Positions 1 through 8,218 of a stretch of 35,990 nt of DNA are shown piece by piece. Under the pieces are notes generated by a model. It had not been told where the DNA came from and did no database searches. It saw only the letters and a list, made by a program, of their open reading frames with translations. The position numbers were made by a program, and so were the translations under genes. Position 1 is the stretch's first letter; the number at the start of each line of letters is the position of its first letter. This DNA comes from Tahibacter caeni (GTDB lineage Bacteria > Pseudomonadota > Gammaproteobacteria > Xanthomonadales > Rhodanobacteraceae): contig NZ_JANFVR010000012.1 in assembly GCF_024609805.1 (NCBI RefSeq), forward strand, positions 1-35,990, read 5' to 3'.

Positions 1-243
1 GCGGACGAGCTGCGCGAGGTGCTGGCCGAGCGCGCGCAAACGCCGCAGCGCGACCGGCGCAGCACCGCGCAGGAGCGCGCGGCGCTGGCCTATGCCGAGT
101 GCGTGCTCGGCAAGCCCGGCGCCGCCGCCGAACTGGAACAGGCGCTGGCTGCGCCCGCGGCGATCAGCGTCGCGACGCGTCCCGGCACCGCCGAGGACTT
201 CGCGCAATGGCGCGCCGACTGCACGCGCCGGCAGTCGCGCTGA
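1..243 (+). CDS. C-terminal end of an unknown protein (5' truncated by window)
   Basis: An open frame enters the window in phase at base 1 and stops with TGA at 241-243, giving the last 80 residues of a protein whose start lies outside. The fragment is Ala/Arg-rich and probably helical, with a few Cys and Trp residues (AYAECVLGK, FAQWRADCTRR). I recognise no domain. It converges on the next gene with only 9 bases between the two stops. Third codon positions are strongly G/C, as in neighbouring genes, which supports real coding. Function unknown. Confidence 0.6.
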   Translation, partial: ADELREVLAERAQTPQRDRRSTAQERAALAYAECVLGKPGAAAELEQALAAPAAISVATRPGTAEDFAQWRADCTRRQSR

Positions 244-252
244 GCCGGCCGT

Positions 253-1782
253 TCACGGCGTGCAGGACTGGCCCGTGCCGTCGACGCACTGCGCCGACGC
301 GGCGAGCGGCAGAGCCGAGGAATAGTTCGCGAGCACGCCCTGCTGCGCACCGGTGTTGACGTAGTTGATCAGCCGCAGCGCGATCAGCGGCAGCCCGAGC
401 AAGCGCAATCCTTCGCGCGAGGGCCGCAGCGCGACCGGGCCGTTGCCGAACGTCGGCTGGCCGAGCTTCAAGGTGACCAGCCCGGCCTGGTCCGGCGCCA
501 TGCCCGCGGTCGGGCCGCAGAACGTGGCCATGTTGCCGTGATAGCGCGAGGCCAGCAGCGCATCGGGCGCGCCGCCGCCGGGCACGACGACGGCCAGCGC
601 CGTCGCTGGATGATGCGCGCTGGTCTCGCAGCCGCCGAACTGCGCGCCGCCGCTGTCGAGCAGCGCCCGGCCTTCGCGGTCGCTGATCAGCACCCACTCG
701 CGCTCGACGACCGACAGCGGCGCACGCGCGTTGTACATGGTGCGGAACGGCGGCAGCGGCGCGGTCGTGCCGGGCGGCAGCAGGGCCGGATTGGTATAGA
801 AGCGCTTGGTCGGAAACGTCTGCACGAACGAGGTCGTCGCGCCGAGCGCGCTGCGCGTGTCGAAGTCCGCGCTGACTTCGCTGGCCGCGAGCACCGCGCT
901 GACCGCGTCGACCGCGCGCTCGAGCGGATAGCTCAACGTCACTCGGCGGTCGTCGACGACGACGTCGGCATTGACCGAACGCTCCTGCGGACCGCTGAGC
1001 GCGTCGGCGAGGCTCAGCGACTGCTGCGGCGTCGGCAGGAAATGGCGCACGACGCTCGCTATGCTGCCGCGCGGACGGTCGTCGGGATCGGTGCGGAACT
1101 CATCGAGCGCGACGGCCGCCGCGCCGAAGAACGTGCCGGCGGCGACGTTGATCACGGCGGCATAGCCGCTCAGACCGCCGCGCGGATTGGCCAGATCGCG
1201 CAACGGCTGGCCGGCCCAGTAGCCGCCGGGCGCGGTCCAGGCCGCGGCCAGCGCCGCGCAGTCGCGACCTTGGCCGCCGGCGTTGCCGGTCGCGCGATCG
1301 GTGGCCGTGTTCGGCACGATGCTCGCGACCTCGATCGCCTCGATCCAGCCCTCGGCCGTGCGCTCGATCATGGGCGAGTTGCCCGGCGCGGCGTCGACGA
1401 GCAGCGGCTGCAGGCGTCGGCCTGGTTGCTGCGGCGAAGCCTGCGACAAGGCCGGCAACACGCAGCTCGCATCGTCGCTGAGCAGCACGACGCCGGCGCC
1501 GGCGCGCGCGATGGCCGCGCTCCAGCTGTCGCGGCCGGCCAGGTAGACGTTGGTCACGAGCGCGGTCTCGCCGATCTCGCCCTCGGCCACGCGCAGCTGC
1601 ACGACCTTGCCGCGCTCGCCGTTGTTGCTCAAGGTCAGCACGGTGCTGTTGCCCGCGTTCGCGCTGTAGTACGGAAAGATCAGCGCCTGACCCTGATCGC
1701 GCTGTCCGAGCAGCACGGCCGGCGCCGCGGAGGCGGCCGACAGTCCGGCGACGAACAGCATTCCCTGCAATCCTCTCGGCAT
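253..1782 (-). CDS. Secreted protein of unknown function
   Basis: The frame is open from 1917, but the ATG at 1782 fits best: GGGAG lies upstream and the protein then begins with a typical signal peptide (MPRGLQGMLFVAGLSAASA, cleavage likely near residue 20). The mature part of about 490 residues starts GQRDQGQALIFPYYSANAGN and contains NNGERGKVVQLRVAEG, a pattern I associate with uncharacterised secreted proteobacterial proteins. Mature Cys residues include FGGCETS, ATFCGP and the C-terminal QCVDGTGQSC, which could form disulfides in the periplasm. No catalytic motif is visible. It appears monocistronic. An earlier ATG at 1842 is an alternative start. That it is a real, exported protein is fairly certain; its role is unknown. 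Confidence 0.75.
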   Translation of the reverse strand: MPRGLQGMLFVAGLSAASAAPAVLLGQRDQGQALIFPYYSANAGNSTVLTLSNNGERGKVVQLRVAEGEIGETALVTNVYLAGRDSWSAAIARAGAGVVLLSDDASCVLPALSQASPQQPGRRLQPLLVDAAPGNSPMIERTAEGWIEAIEVASIVPNTATDRATGNAGGQGRDCAALAAAWTAPGGYWAGQPLRDLANPRGGLSGYAAVINVAAGTFFGAAAVALDEFRTDPDDRPRGSIASVVRHFLPTPQQSLSLADALSGPQERSVNADVVVDDRRVTLSYPLERAVDAVSAVLAASEVSADFDTRSALGATTSFVQTFPTKRFYTNPALLPPGTTAPLPPFRTMYNARAPLSVVEREWVLISDREGRALLDSGGAQFGGCETSAHHPATALAVVVPGGGAPDALLASRYHGNMATFCGPTAGMAPDQAGLVTLKLGQPTFGNGPVALRPSREGLRLLGLPLIALRLINYVNTGAQQGVLANYSSALPLAASAQCVDGTGQSCTP

Positions 1783-2225
1783 TCCCCTGCTCCCGGAACG
1801 ACGCGGCGGCATCCGCTGCGTCGTCCCTGCGTCCTGCTGCATTTCCCGACGGCGCCGCGGCGACGTCGATGCGCGCGGTGCCGACCTGCGGCCGCTGCCG
1901 CGCCGAACGCACGGCACGCGTTCACCGGCCCCTCGATTCGACGGAGACGGCCAACCCGCTTTGTTTACTTGTCAACTATTAGATTCGCAGCACCGTCCCG
2001 GCGGCTCGACGAGTCATCGGCTCGCCGCAGGCGGCACACAGAATCCAGGACGCGCGGATCGCGAAAATCCCCCAAGCCCGCGGCGGCGGCGGCGAATCAC
2101 GAGCCTGAACGTACGCCGGCATTCGTATTTTCGTGCGGAGCGGGACATCCGGCCGATCGCCGCCGGCCGGGAAATTCGCGGATCCGTGCCGCGCGGGCGC
2201 CGGCGAACGGCACCCGCCGGCGGGA
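1783..2225. other. Gene-free stretch upstream of the secreted protein
   Basis: No convincing gene. It holds a short AT-rich patch (about 1960-1985) with a perfect minus-strand TTGACA at 1975-1970, a candidate -35 for the secreted protein. No good -10 lies 16-18 bases downstream, so the promoter call is weak. The rest is GC-rich and the open frames crossing it have shadow-like Arg/Ala composition. It also separates the end of natB from the next gene. Confidence 0.4.
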
Positions 2226-3401
2226 TCAGCCCGAGATCGCGAGCCGCTCGGAACGGTAGACGCGCGCCGTGATCCAGGCGGAGACGGCGGCCGCGGCGAT
2301 GCCGCAGCCGAGGCACAGCAGCAGCTGCGCCGCGGTCACCGCCTCGGCGCGCACGAGCCGCGTGACGATCAGGTGCTGGCTCAGCAGCGGCACGGCGAAC
2401 ATCCAGCCCTGCGCCTTCAGCGGCAGCACCGCGAGCATGGCCGACGGCAGCATCGGCACGAGCAGCAGCAGCGACAGGTAGGTCTGCGCTTCGCGGTAGC
2501 TCTTCGCGAATGCGGCGATCAGGGTCTGCAGGCAGCTCGCGAGCAGCACGAGCGGCAGCATCACGAGCAGCGCGATCGCGGCGAAGCGCGGGCCGAAGTC
2601 CAGCACCATACCGATGCGCGCGGTCGGTATGTAGCCGCCGGCGATGCCGAACGCGATCAGCGACAGGGTCAGGCTCGCCATCGCGAACGCGACCGTCGCG
2701 GCGAGCTTGCCGGCGAGGATGCGCGAGCGCGCGACCGGATTGACGAACAGCGGCTCGAGCGACTGGCGCTCGCGCTCGCCGGCCGTCGTATCGATCGCGA
2801 GATACATGCCGCCCATGAACGCGGCGAGGATCAGGAAATACGGCAGCATCGCGAACAGCAGCGCGCTGCGGCTCTGCGGCGTGGACTGGTCGCGCGCCGC
2901 GACGACCAGCGGCGAGGCCACGGCCGGCGACAGGCCGCGCGCCATCAGCCGCATCGCGCCGTTCTGGCCCGAATAGGCCTGCAGCAGCCCGCGCAGCCGG
3001 TCGACCGGCGTGGCCGAGTCGCGCTGCGAGGAGTCGTACAGCAGCTCGACCTGGGCCGTGCGTCCGGCGCGCCAGGCCTCGCCGTAGCTGGCCGGAATGC
3101 GCAGCACCATGTCCTCGTCCTGCGCGCGCACGCGCGCCTCGGGGTCATCGACCGGCGGCTTCGGCCTGACGCCGTTCTGCTTGAGAAACTCGACGAGGTT
3201 CGGCGCGTTCTCGGCGCCGACGACGGACACCTCGATCGGCTTCTCGCCGCGGTCGAGTTCGCGCGAGATCATCACCGAGGTCAGTCCGGCGAACAGCAGC
3301 GGACCGAGCAGCGGGCCGACCAGCAGCGCGTTCATGACCGTGCGCCGGTCGCGCAGGTTCTCGATGACTTCCTTGAGGAATACGACGATCGCGGCATTCA
3401 T
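2226..3401 (-). CDS. natB: ABC-2 type transporter permease, NatB-like
   Basis: 391 aa. Residues about 24-44 form a first membrane helix, followed by a large extracytoplasmic loop (to about residue 185) and a C-terminal block of five or so helices beginning LLFAMLPYFLILAAFMGG. The motif GERERQSLEPLFVNPV after this helix is typical of the NatB/ABC-2 permease family. In Bacillus, NatAB exports sodium; in proteobacteria the substrate of this family is mostly untested, so Na+ export is only the family precedent. The ATG overlaps the natA stop as ATGA (4 bases), so the pair is translationally coupled. It is the last gene of the S33 peptidase-natA-natB operon. Confidence 0.85.
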   Translation of the reverse strand: MNAAIVVFLKEVIENLRDRRTVMNALLVGPLLGPLLFAGLTSVMISRELDRGEKPIEVSVVGAENAPNLVEFLKQNGVRPKPPVDDPEARVRAQDEDMVLRIPASYGEAWRAGRTAQVELLYDSSQRDSATPVDRLRGLLQAYSGQNGAMRLMARGLSPAVASPLVVAARDQSTPQSRSALLFAMLPYFLILAAFMGGMYLAIDTTAGERERQSLEPLFVNPVARSRILAGKLAATVAFAMASLTLSLIAFGIAGGYIPTARIGMVLDFGPRFAAIALLVMLPLVLLASCLQTLIAAFAKSYREAQTYLSLLLLVPMLPSAMLAVLPLKAQGWMFAVPLLSQHLIVTRLVRAEAVTAAQLLLCLGCGIAAAAVSAWITARVYRSERLAISG

Positions 3402-4132
3402 GCGGCCAGTCCCTCGTCGCTGCCGATCACGCGCACGAACGCGTCCTCGAGATTGCTTTCGCCGGTCTGCGCGCGCAGCTCGTCGGCCGTGCCGGCCGCG
3501 ACGACGCGGCCGCCGGCGATGACGACGATGCGGTCGCAGAGCGCGGCCACTTCCTGCATGATGTGGCTGGAGAACAGCACGCAGCGTCCTTCGTCGCGCA
3601 GGCCGAGCAGGAAGCGGCGCATCGCGCGCGTGGCCATGACGTCGAGGCCGTTGGTCGGCTCGTCGAGGATGACGTTGCGCGGATCGTGCACGAGCGCGCG
3701 CGCGATCGCGGTCTTCACGCGCTGGCCCTGCGAAAAGCCCTCGCTGCGCCGCGCGGCGATGTCCTGCATCTCGAGCGCAGCGATCAGGCGTTCGCAGCGC
3801 GCCGCCGTCGTCGCCGCGTCGAGCCCCTGCAGGCGCGCGAAGTATTCGATGTTCTCGCGCGCGGTCAGGCGCTTGTACAGGCCGCGCGCGTCGGGCAGCA
3901 CGCCGAGGCGGCGGCGCACGGCGTCGGCGTCGCGCGCCGCGTCGATGCCGTCGACGCGCACGCTGCCGCGGTCGGGCGTCATCAGCGTGTAGAGCATGCG
4001 CAGGGTCGTGGTCTTTCCGGCGCCGTTGGGGCCGAGCAGGCCGGTGATCTCGCCGTCGCGGGCGACGAAGCTGACGCCGGCGACGGCGCGCACAGCGCCG
4101 AAGGATTTGTGCAGATCGTCGGCCTCGATCAT
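3398..4132 (-). CDS. natA: ABC transporter ATP-binding protein, NatA-like
   Basis: 244 aa, a single nucleotide-binding domain. Walker A GPNGAGKT is at residues 34-41, the signature region GFSQGQRVKTAIARAL from 132, Walker B VILDEPT at 154-160 and the switch His in SSHIMQE at 190. The usual Q-loop Gln is absent; the equivalent stretch reads GVLPDARGLYKRLT, as in other NatA proteins. It powers the NatB permease at the inner membrane. Its ATG (4132) overlaps the stop of the upstream peptidase as ATGA, and its own stop overlaps natB in the same way, so all three proteins are probably made in step. Family assignment is solid; the substrate is not shown. Confidence 0.9.
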   Translation of the reverse strand: MIEADDLHKSFGAVRAVAGVSFVARDGEITGLLGPNGAGKTTTLRMLYTLMTPDRGSVRVDGIDAARDADAVRRRLGVLPDARGLYKRLTARENIEYFARLQGLDAATTAARCERLIAALEMQDIAARRSEGFSQGQRVKTAIARALVHDPRNVILDEPTNGLDVMATRAMRRFLLGLRDEGRCVLFSSHIMQEVAALCDRIVVIAGGRVVAAGTADELRAQTGESNLEDAFVRVIGSDEGLAA

Positions 4133-5610
4133 GGGCTGGCTCCGTTGTAGTCGAGGAAGAACGGCGTCGCGCCCATCTCGGCGATGCAGCCCGCGTCGAG
4201 CTTGTCCGTCTCCAGCGTGTCGACAAAGCGCGCGAACAGGCGCGGCACGCAGCCCCGGCCGATGACGTTGTGCCCCTGCCCCGGCGCGACGAGGTGGCGC
4301 GCGCGGCTCAGGCTCTTGGCGACCTGCTCGGCGTAGCGCGGCGGCGTGACCGGATCGTACTGGCCCGACAGCAGCAGGGTCGGCAGGTCCGAACGCAGCG
4401 GCTCGTGGAAATCCGCCGGCCGCCGGCCGCGCGGCCAGACCTCGCACTGCGCCTTGATCGCCTCGACGAAATCGCCGCCGAGGATCAGCTCCCGGTCCTC
4501 GGGCCGCGGCTGCAGCAGGTCGGCGTCTTCGGCGCAGATCACCGACAGGCCCATGCCCGAGGTCAGGGTCGCGCCGAGATCGGCCGTGATCAGGCTGGCC
4601 TGGCCCATCAGCGGCGCCGCGTTGCCGATCGCGGCCTCGTGGATCGCGAGCGGCAGCAGCGCCGCGGTCTCGGGCGCGTACGCATACAGCCGCACGAGGC
4701 CGGCGAAGGTGTCGGCGTCGAGCTCGTGGTGCAGCGGCGCGAAACTCTGCGGATCGCGCAGGCTGACCGGCTGCGGCTGCTGCCGCAGCCGCGCGCGCAA
4801 GGCGTAGAGATCCTTGTAGACGTCGCCGAAACGCTCCCGGCAGGCGGTTGCCGCGTCGCAAAGCGCGAACCGCGCGCGCAGCGCCTGGTCCAGCGACCGG
4901 GCGAAATCCTCGCCGAGCACCATTTCATTCGGCGCCACGCCGTCGAGCACGAGACTGCGCACGCCGTCGGGATGACGCCGCGCGTACTGCTGCGCGACGC
5001 GCGTGCCGTAGGAGATGCCGACGAGGTTGTACTGCACCTTGCCGAGGGCCTGGCGCAGCGCTTCGAGATCCTCGACCGCGTCGCTGGTCGTGTACAGCGC
5101 GGGATCGGCCTTGTCGCGCACGCGGGCCAGGCAGTCCTGCGCCAGCTTGCGCGCGCCGGCCACGTCGGCGGTCTGCTGCTGCGCGGCATCGACCGCGTCG
5201 GCCGGGGTTTCCCCGGCTTCGCAGCGCAGCGCGTTGGAGCCGCCGGTGCCGCGCTGGTCGAGCAAGATCACGTGCCGCGACCGCCGCGCCTGCGCGAACG
5301 CGCCGGCGACCTGCGGCCAGGACTCGGTCGCCGCCTGTCCCGGACCGCCGGCCAGCAGCACGAGCGGATCGCTGCGGACTTCCGCCGCGTCGCTCTTGAT
5401 CAGGGCGAGCCGGAACGCGATGCGCCGGCCCTGCGGCTGCGCGCGATCTTCGGGCTGCGAGAACTCGGCGCACCAGGCCGCCGTCGTCGCGGCCGAGCGC
5501 GGCTGGCCGAGCTCGCAGCGCCGGAATTCCAGTTCGCCCCATTGCAAGGTGTCGCTGCCGGCCGCCGCCGGCACCAGCGACAGCAGGGCAGCACCAAGAC
5601 TTGCGAGCAT
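4129..5610 (-). CDS. Secreted alpha/beta hydrolase, S33 tripeptidyl/prolyl aminopeptidase-like
   Basis: 493 aa with an N-terminal signal peptide (MLASLGAALLSLVPAAAGS). Oxyanion-hole motif GGPGQ is at 88-92, DQRGTGGSN at 118-125, nucleophile elbow GISYG with Ser200, and the C-terminal TAP-like domain carries the other triad residues, Asp419 in GQYDPVTPP and His447 in GQGHN. This is the tripeptidyl-aminopeptidase / SlpD-E layout of family S33; the natural substrate is unknown. The ATG at 5610 is preceded by GAGGT at good spacing; longer versions of the frame add only Arg-rich shadow sequence. A -10-like TACACT (5644-5639) lies 28 nt upstream. First gene of a coupled operon with natA and natB. 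Confidence 0.87.
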   Translation of the reverse strand: MLASLGAALLSLVPAAAGSDTLQWGELEFRRCELGQPRSAATTAAWCAEFSQPEDRAQPQGRRIAFRLALIKSDAAEVRSDPLVLLAGGPGQAATESWPQVAGAFAQARRSRHVILLDQRGTGGSNALRCEAGETPADAVDAAQQQTADVAGARKLAQDCLARVRDKADPALYTTSDAVEDLEALRQALGKVQYNLVGISYGTRVAQQYARRHPDGVRSLVLDGVAPNEMVLGEDFARSLDQALRARFALCDAATACRERFGDVYKDLYALRARLRQQPQPVSLRDPQSFAPLHHELDADTFAGLVRLYAYAPETAALLPLAIHEAAIGNAAPLMGQASLITADLGATLTSGMGLSVICAEDADLLQPRPEDRELILGGDFVEAIKAQCEVWPRGRRPADFHEPLRSDLPTLLLSGQYDPVTPPRYAEQVAKSLSRARHLVAPGQGHNVIGRGCVPRLFARFVDTLETDKLDAGCIAEMGATPFFLDYNGASP

Positions 5611-6130
5611 CGGTCTACCTCGTGCGGGTGGGCGGCGGAGTGTAGCCCGAGGCCGGCGGCGCCGGACACGCGCCGGCGGCGCCAATTCGCGAACGGAGCC
5701 GATCGGCTATCGCGCCGCAGTCGGCGCGGGGGCGCCGTCCGCGGCGCTGCCGCTCGACGACACCGACGGCACCGGCCGTTGCCGCGACGGCGACGCCGAC
5801 CATGTGCCGTGACGCGACGACGATCTCGTCGTCCGCGTGAAGCGGTTGCGTCGCACGGCGGAATGGGGCTGCTGCTCCCTTGCGTCGGCAGGCCCCGGGG
5901 GACAACGACCAGGCCGGCCGATATCGTTGAATTTACGTCGCCGATTTCAACGACAAGCGCCTCATCGTCGGCAGCGAACGACGGCGCAGCCACGTATCGG
6001 AAAAAGCGCCCTTACCGCAAGTCCGCACTTCCGCCGGCCGCCCGTCCGCGAGGACGAAGAGCGCCAGGCCGCCGATCCGGACGTCCTCCGCAATCCGCCG
6101 CGCCGGACGATCGCCGCCCGCGCGTCGACC
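5611..6130. other. Gene-free stretch, contains a dyad
   Basis: About 520 bases without a convincing gene, between the peptidase start and the end of the membrane-protein gene. It holds a candidate -10 (TACACT, minus strand 5644-5639) for the peptidase operon and the dyad CGTTGAA-N14-TTCAACG (5925-5952), which sits in a locally AT-richer patch. Long open frames cross it on both strands but have shadow composition. Confidence 0.5.
5925..5952. repeat. Dyad CGTTGAA-N14-TTCAACG, copy 1
   Basis: Perfect 7-base inverted arms at 5925-5931 and 5946-5952 with a 14-base spacer; the next outer pair (T/A) also matches. The half-sites are 21 bases apart centre to centre, about two helical turns, as expected for a dimeric DNA-binding protein. 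The same arms with the same spacing recur at 28988-29015. It lies 315 bases upstream of the peptidase start. Function unknown; a regulator site is inferred. Confidence 0.5.
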
Positions 6131-6613
6131 TCAGGACTCGGCTTTGCCGGCGCCGGCAGCCGCTGCGTCCGCTGGCGCCGCGACGGTCGGCGGCTTCAGC
6201 GCCTGCAGCTGCGCCGCGACCTGCCGGCGCCACGGGATCAGGCCCAGCAGCACGAGATTCAGCAGCAGCGGCACCGGGCTCGGCCGCGCGCCGAGCGCAT
6301 AGTCGGTCAGCACCAGCAGCACGGTGATCGTCGCCGGCACGGCCGTGACCCAGATGCGCCGGTCGTCGGCGGCCCAGGTGCGGTAGAGCGCGAACACGTA
6401 GAGCGCGCCGATCGCCGTGATGATGACCAGCGGAATCGGCTGCCGCTGCGCGAGCAGGCCCAGGCCGGTCATCACGCAGCCGAACGTGGAATACGCCAGG
6501 ATGCCGATCGTGGCCAAGGTCAGCTGATAGCTGCGCGATTCCAGTGCGCGGCGGCGGTCGCGGTTGGCGATCTCGCGGCGCGCGGCGGCCGGATCGTAAG
6601 CGTCGTCGTTCAC
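6131..6613 (-). CDS. Small multi-pass membrane protein, unknown function
   Basis: 160 aa from a GTG at 6613, chosen because GGGGGAG lies about 8 bases upstream; the ATG at 6652 has no such site. A charged N-terminus (about 30 residues, Arg-rich) is followed by about four hydrophobic segments (roughly 31-53, 61-78, 88-105, 113-127) and an Ala/Pro-rich tail. No family is recognised. A -10-like TATGCT (minus strand 6653-6648) gives a short leader. It stands alone between the peptidase operon and the PLP enzyme. It is likely an inner-membrane protein; nothing indicates what it does. Confidence 0.65.
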   Translation of the reverse strand: MNDDAYDPAAARREIANRDRRRALESRSYQLTLATIGILAYSTFGCVMTGLGLLAQRQPIPLVIITAIGALYVFALYRTWAADDRRIWVTAVPATITVLLVLTDYALGARPSPVPLLLNLVLLGLIPWRRQVAAQLQALKPPTVAAPADAAAAGAGKAES

Positions 6614-6709
6614 GCGTCGCACTCCCCCGGCAGTGATGAGGTATCCAAGCATAGGGCAGCGCCGGCGGCGGGCATACCGCCGTCGGAGCCGCCGCCGCTC
6701 GCGAACCGA

Positions 6710-7714
6710 TCAGGCCAGGCCCTGCTCGCCCTGCCAGCGCGCGAGATCGCCGAGGGTCACCACCTGGCCGCCGCAGACCACGGCGACGACGCGGCGCAGA
6801 CCGCGCAGCGCCGAATGACCCGCGTACAGCGGCGCCAGCGCCGCGCCGCAGGCCGGCTCGATCATCTGGCCGTGATCCTCGGCCAGGCGCACGCAGGCCG
6901 TGGTCGCCTCGGCGTCGCTGACCGTCAGCGGCACCACATCGGCCGTGCGGCAGGCGTCGATCAGCGCCGGCGCGATGCGTTTGACGCAGAGGCTCGTCGC
7001 GAGGCTGCGCGGTGCGCTGAGCTCGACGACGCGGCCCTGGGCCAGGCTGCTCGCGAGCGACGCCGAACCTTCCGGCTCGACCGCGAGCACGCGCGTGCGC
7101 TGCCAGCCGACGCGGCGCAGTCCTTCGAGCACGCCGAGCAGCAGGCCGCCGCCGCCGACCGCGACGAGGATCGCATCGGGCGGCGACGCGCATTGCCGCG
7201 CGAGCTCCTCGACCAGCGAGGCATGACCCTGCCAGAGCAGCGGATCGTCGAACGGCGGAATGAACGCAATGTCGGCCGCGTCGGCCAGACGCAGGGCGAC
7301 CGCGTTGGCTTCGTCCCAGACCGCGCCTTCGCAGCGCAGCTCGGCGCCGAGCGCGCGTATGCGCGCGCGCATGAACCCGGGCGTGGTCTGCGGGATCACG
7401 ACGGTCACCGGAACGCCGAGCGCGCGGCCGGCCCAGGCCACCGCGTAGCCGGCGTTGCCGGCCGAGGAACAGACGAAGCGGCGCACGCCTCGGGCCGCGT
7501 GGTGCTGGCAGAGCAGGCCTATGCCGCGCAGTTTGAACGAGCGGGCCGGCTGCAGGTTGTCGAGCTTGAGCCCGACCTGGAGATCGCCGATGCGCGTCTG
7601 CAGCAGCGGCGTGACGATGTGCAGCGGCGCGGCGCGATCGGTTTCGACCGGCAGCGCGAAGGTCGTGCGGGTATCAGCGGTATACGCGTTTGCTGCGGAG
7701 GCGGAGAAGGTCAT
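6710..7714 (-). CDS. PLP-dependent serine/threonine ammonia-lyase-like enzyme
   Basis: 334 aa, fold-type II PLP enzyme. The Schiff-base lysine is in SFKLRG (Lys61), the substrate loop SSAGN is at 83-87 and the glycine-rich phosphate loop GGGGL starts at 187. It has no C-terminal ACT/regulatory domain, so it is of the short catabolic type (SDH/TdcB-like) rather than classical IlvA. Family members deaminate L-serine to pyruvate or L-threonine to 2-oxobutyrate. Lying downstream of the leu/ilv operon on the same strand, it is the only candidate here for the 2-oxobutyrate supply that isoleucine synthesis needs; that role is inferred. The ATG at 7714 has no clear Shine-Dalgarno and lies inside an upstream short ORF, suggesting coupled translation. 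Confidence 0.82.
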   Translation of the reverse strand: MTFSASAANAYTADTRTTFALPVETDRAAPLHIVTPLLQTRIGDLQVGLKLDNLQPARSFKLRGIGLLCQHHAARGVRRFVCSSAGNAGYAVAWAGRALGVPVTVVIPQTTPGFMRARIRALGAELRCEGAVWDEANAVALRLADAADIAFIPPFDDPLLWQGHASLVEELARQCASPPDAILVAVGGGGLLLGVLEGLRRVGWQRTRVLAVEPEGSASLASSLAQGRVVELSAPRSLATSLCVKRIAPALIDACRTADVVPLTVSDAEATTACVRLAEDHGQMIEPACGAALAPLYAGHSALRGLRRVVAVVCGGQVVTLGDLARWQGEQGLA

Positions 7715-7790
7715 GGCGGCGTTCGCAAGGTGAGGACGGGGCGCGGACTGCGGACGACACCGGGCTAATTCGAATGCTGTGCTGGTACAT
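7674..7790 (-). CDS. Short upstream ORF (38 aa) overlapping the ammonia-lyase start
   Basis: The ATG at 7790 is preceded by AGGAG at 7-nt spacing, far better than anything before the enzyme's own ATG at 7714. The ORF runs 38 codons (MYQHSIRISPVSSAV...) and stops 41 bases inside the enzyme gene in another frame. The peptide is Arg/Ser-rich and is not a run of Leu/Ile/Val/Thr codons, so it is not an obvious attenuator leader. It may bring ribosomes to the enzyme start. AT-richer sequence with CATAAA just upstream could hold a promoter. Expression not shown. Confidence 0.35.
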   Translation of the reverse strand: MYQHSIRISPVSSAVRAPSSPCERRHDLLRLRSKRVYR

Positions 7791-7970
7791 GACGTTCTCC
7801 TGGGATTTATGAAAGGTTTCTACGCAAAGGAAATCGATCTGGAATGTTTCGCGGCACCGGCCGTCGCTACGAAACGGGAAACCGAGCGATGCGAAAACTT
7901 CTTGCCCGCTTGTTTTTTCTTTCCGCCGGCAGGCCTGGAGAAGGTTTTCGACGCCTGTCGCCGCCGGAAG

Positions 7971-8023
7971 CAAGCCCCATCCCCACCCCTGCCCTTCAAG
8001 GGAAGGGCATGGGACGGGGCTTG
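7971..8023. repeat. Long imperfect hairpin, REP-like
   Basis: Outer arms CAAGCCCC (7971-7978) and GGGGCTTG (8016-8023) are perfect complements; inner arms TGCCCTTC (7990-7997) and GAAGGGCA (8002-8009) close a 4-base loop. The structure lacks a T-run on either strand, so it is more like an intergenic palindromic repeat or mRNA-end stabiliser than a terminator. Its inner stem resembles the hairpin between nrdA and nrdB (24338-24363). Confidence 0.55.
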
Positions 8024-8040
8024 CCGTAACCGCCGCCTCC

Positions 8041-8097
8041 GGCAAGGCCGGACCAAGTCCCGTCGCGGCCTTCCTGCCCGCGTGGTCCGGCCATGCC
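8041..8097. repeat. Large dyad with 15-base arms
   Basis: GGCAAGGCCGGACCA (8041-8055) and TGGTCCGGCCATGCC (8083-8097) pair at 14 of 15 positions across a 27-base spacer. Together with the hairpin 18 bases away it forms a compound palindromic element downstream of ilvM. It could be a REP/BIME-type unit or part of the operon's 3' end. No coding function is seen. Confidence 0.45.
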
Positions 8098-8218
8098 GCG
8101 ACACTCGCCTCGGCGTGACAGGCGGCCTCACGCCATCGACGTACACCGTGGCCACAGCGCATCGCAACCGCACACGCCGACACTGCAGGCATCGACGCCG
8201 TGCGACGGTCGCCGCCGC

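Larger units (their letters stand above)
7791..8218. other. Gene-free stretch between ilvM and the ammonia-lyase
   Basis: About 430 bases with no convincing gene. The half next to the ammonia-lyase is less GC-rich and probably carries its promoter. The half next to ilvM contains two large dyads (7971-8023 and 8041-8097) described separately. No clear rho-independent terminator with a T-run follows ilvM. Confidence 0.5.

Noticed and set aside
1970-1975. TTGACA as a firm promoter for the secreted protein
   Set aside because: No acceptable -10 at 16-18 bases; kept only as a weak candidate.
538-2259. 573-codon plus-strand ORF opposite the secreted protein and beyond
   Set aside because: Arg/Ala-rich mirror composition of a GC-rich gene on the other strand; the minus strand carries a signal peptide and a coherent protein.
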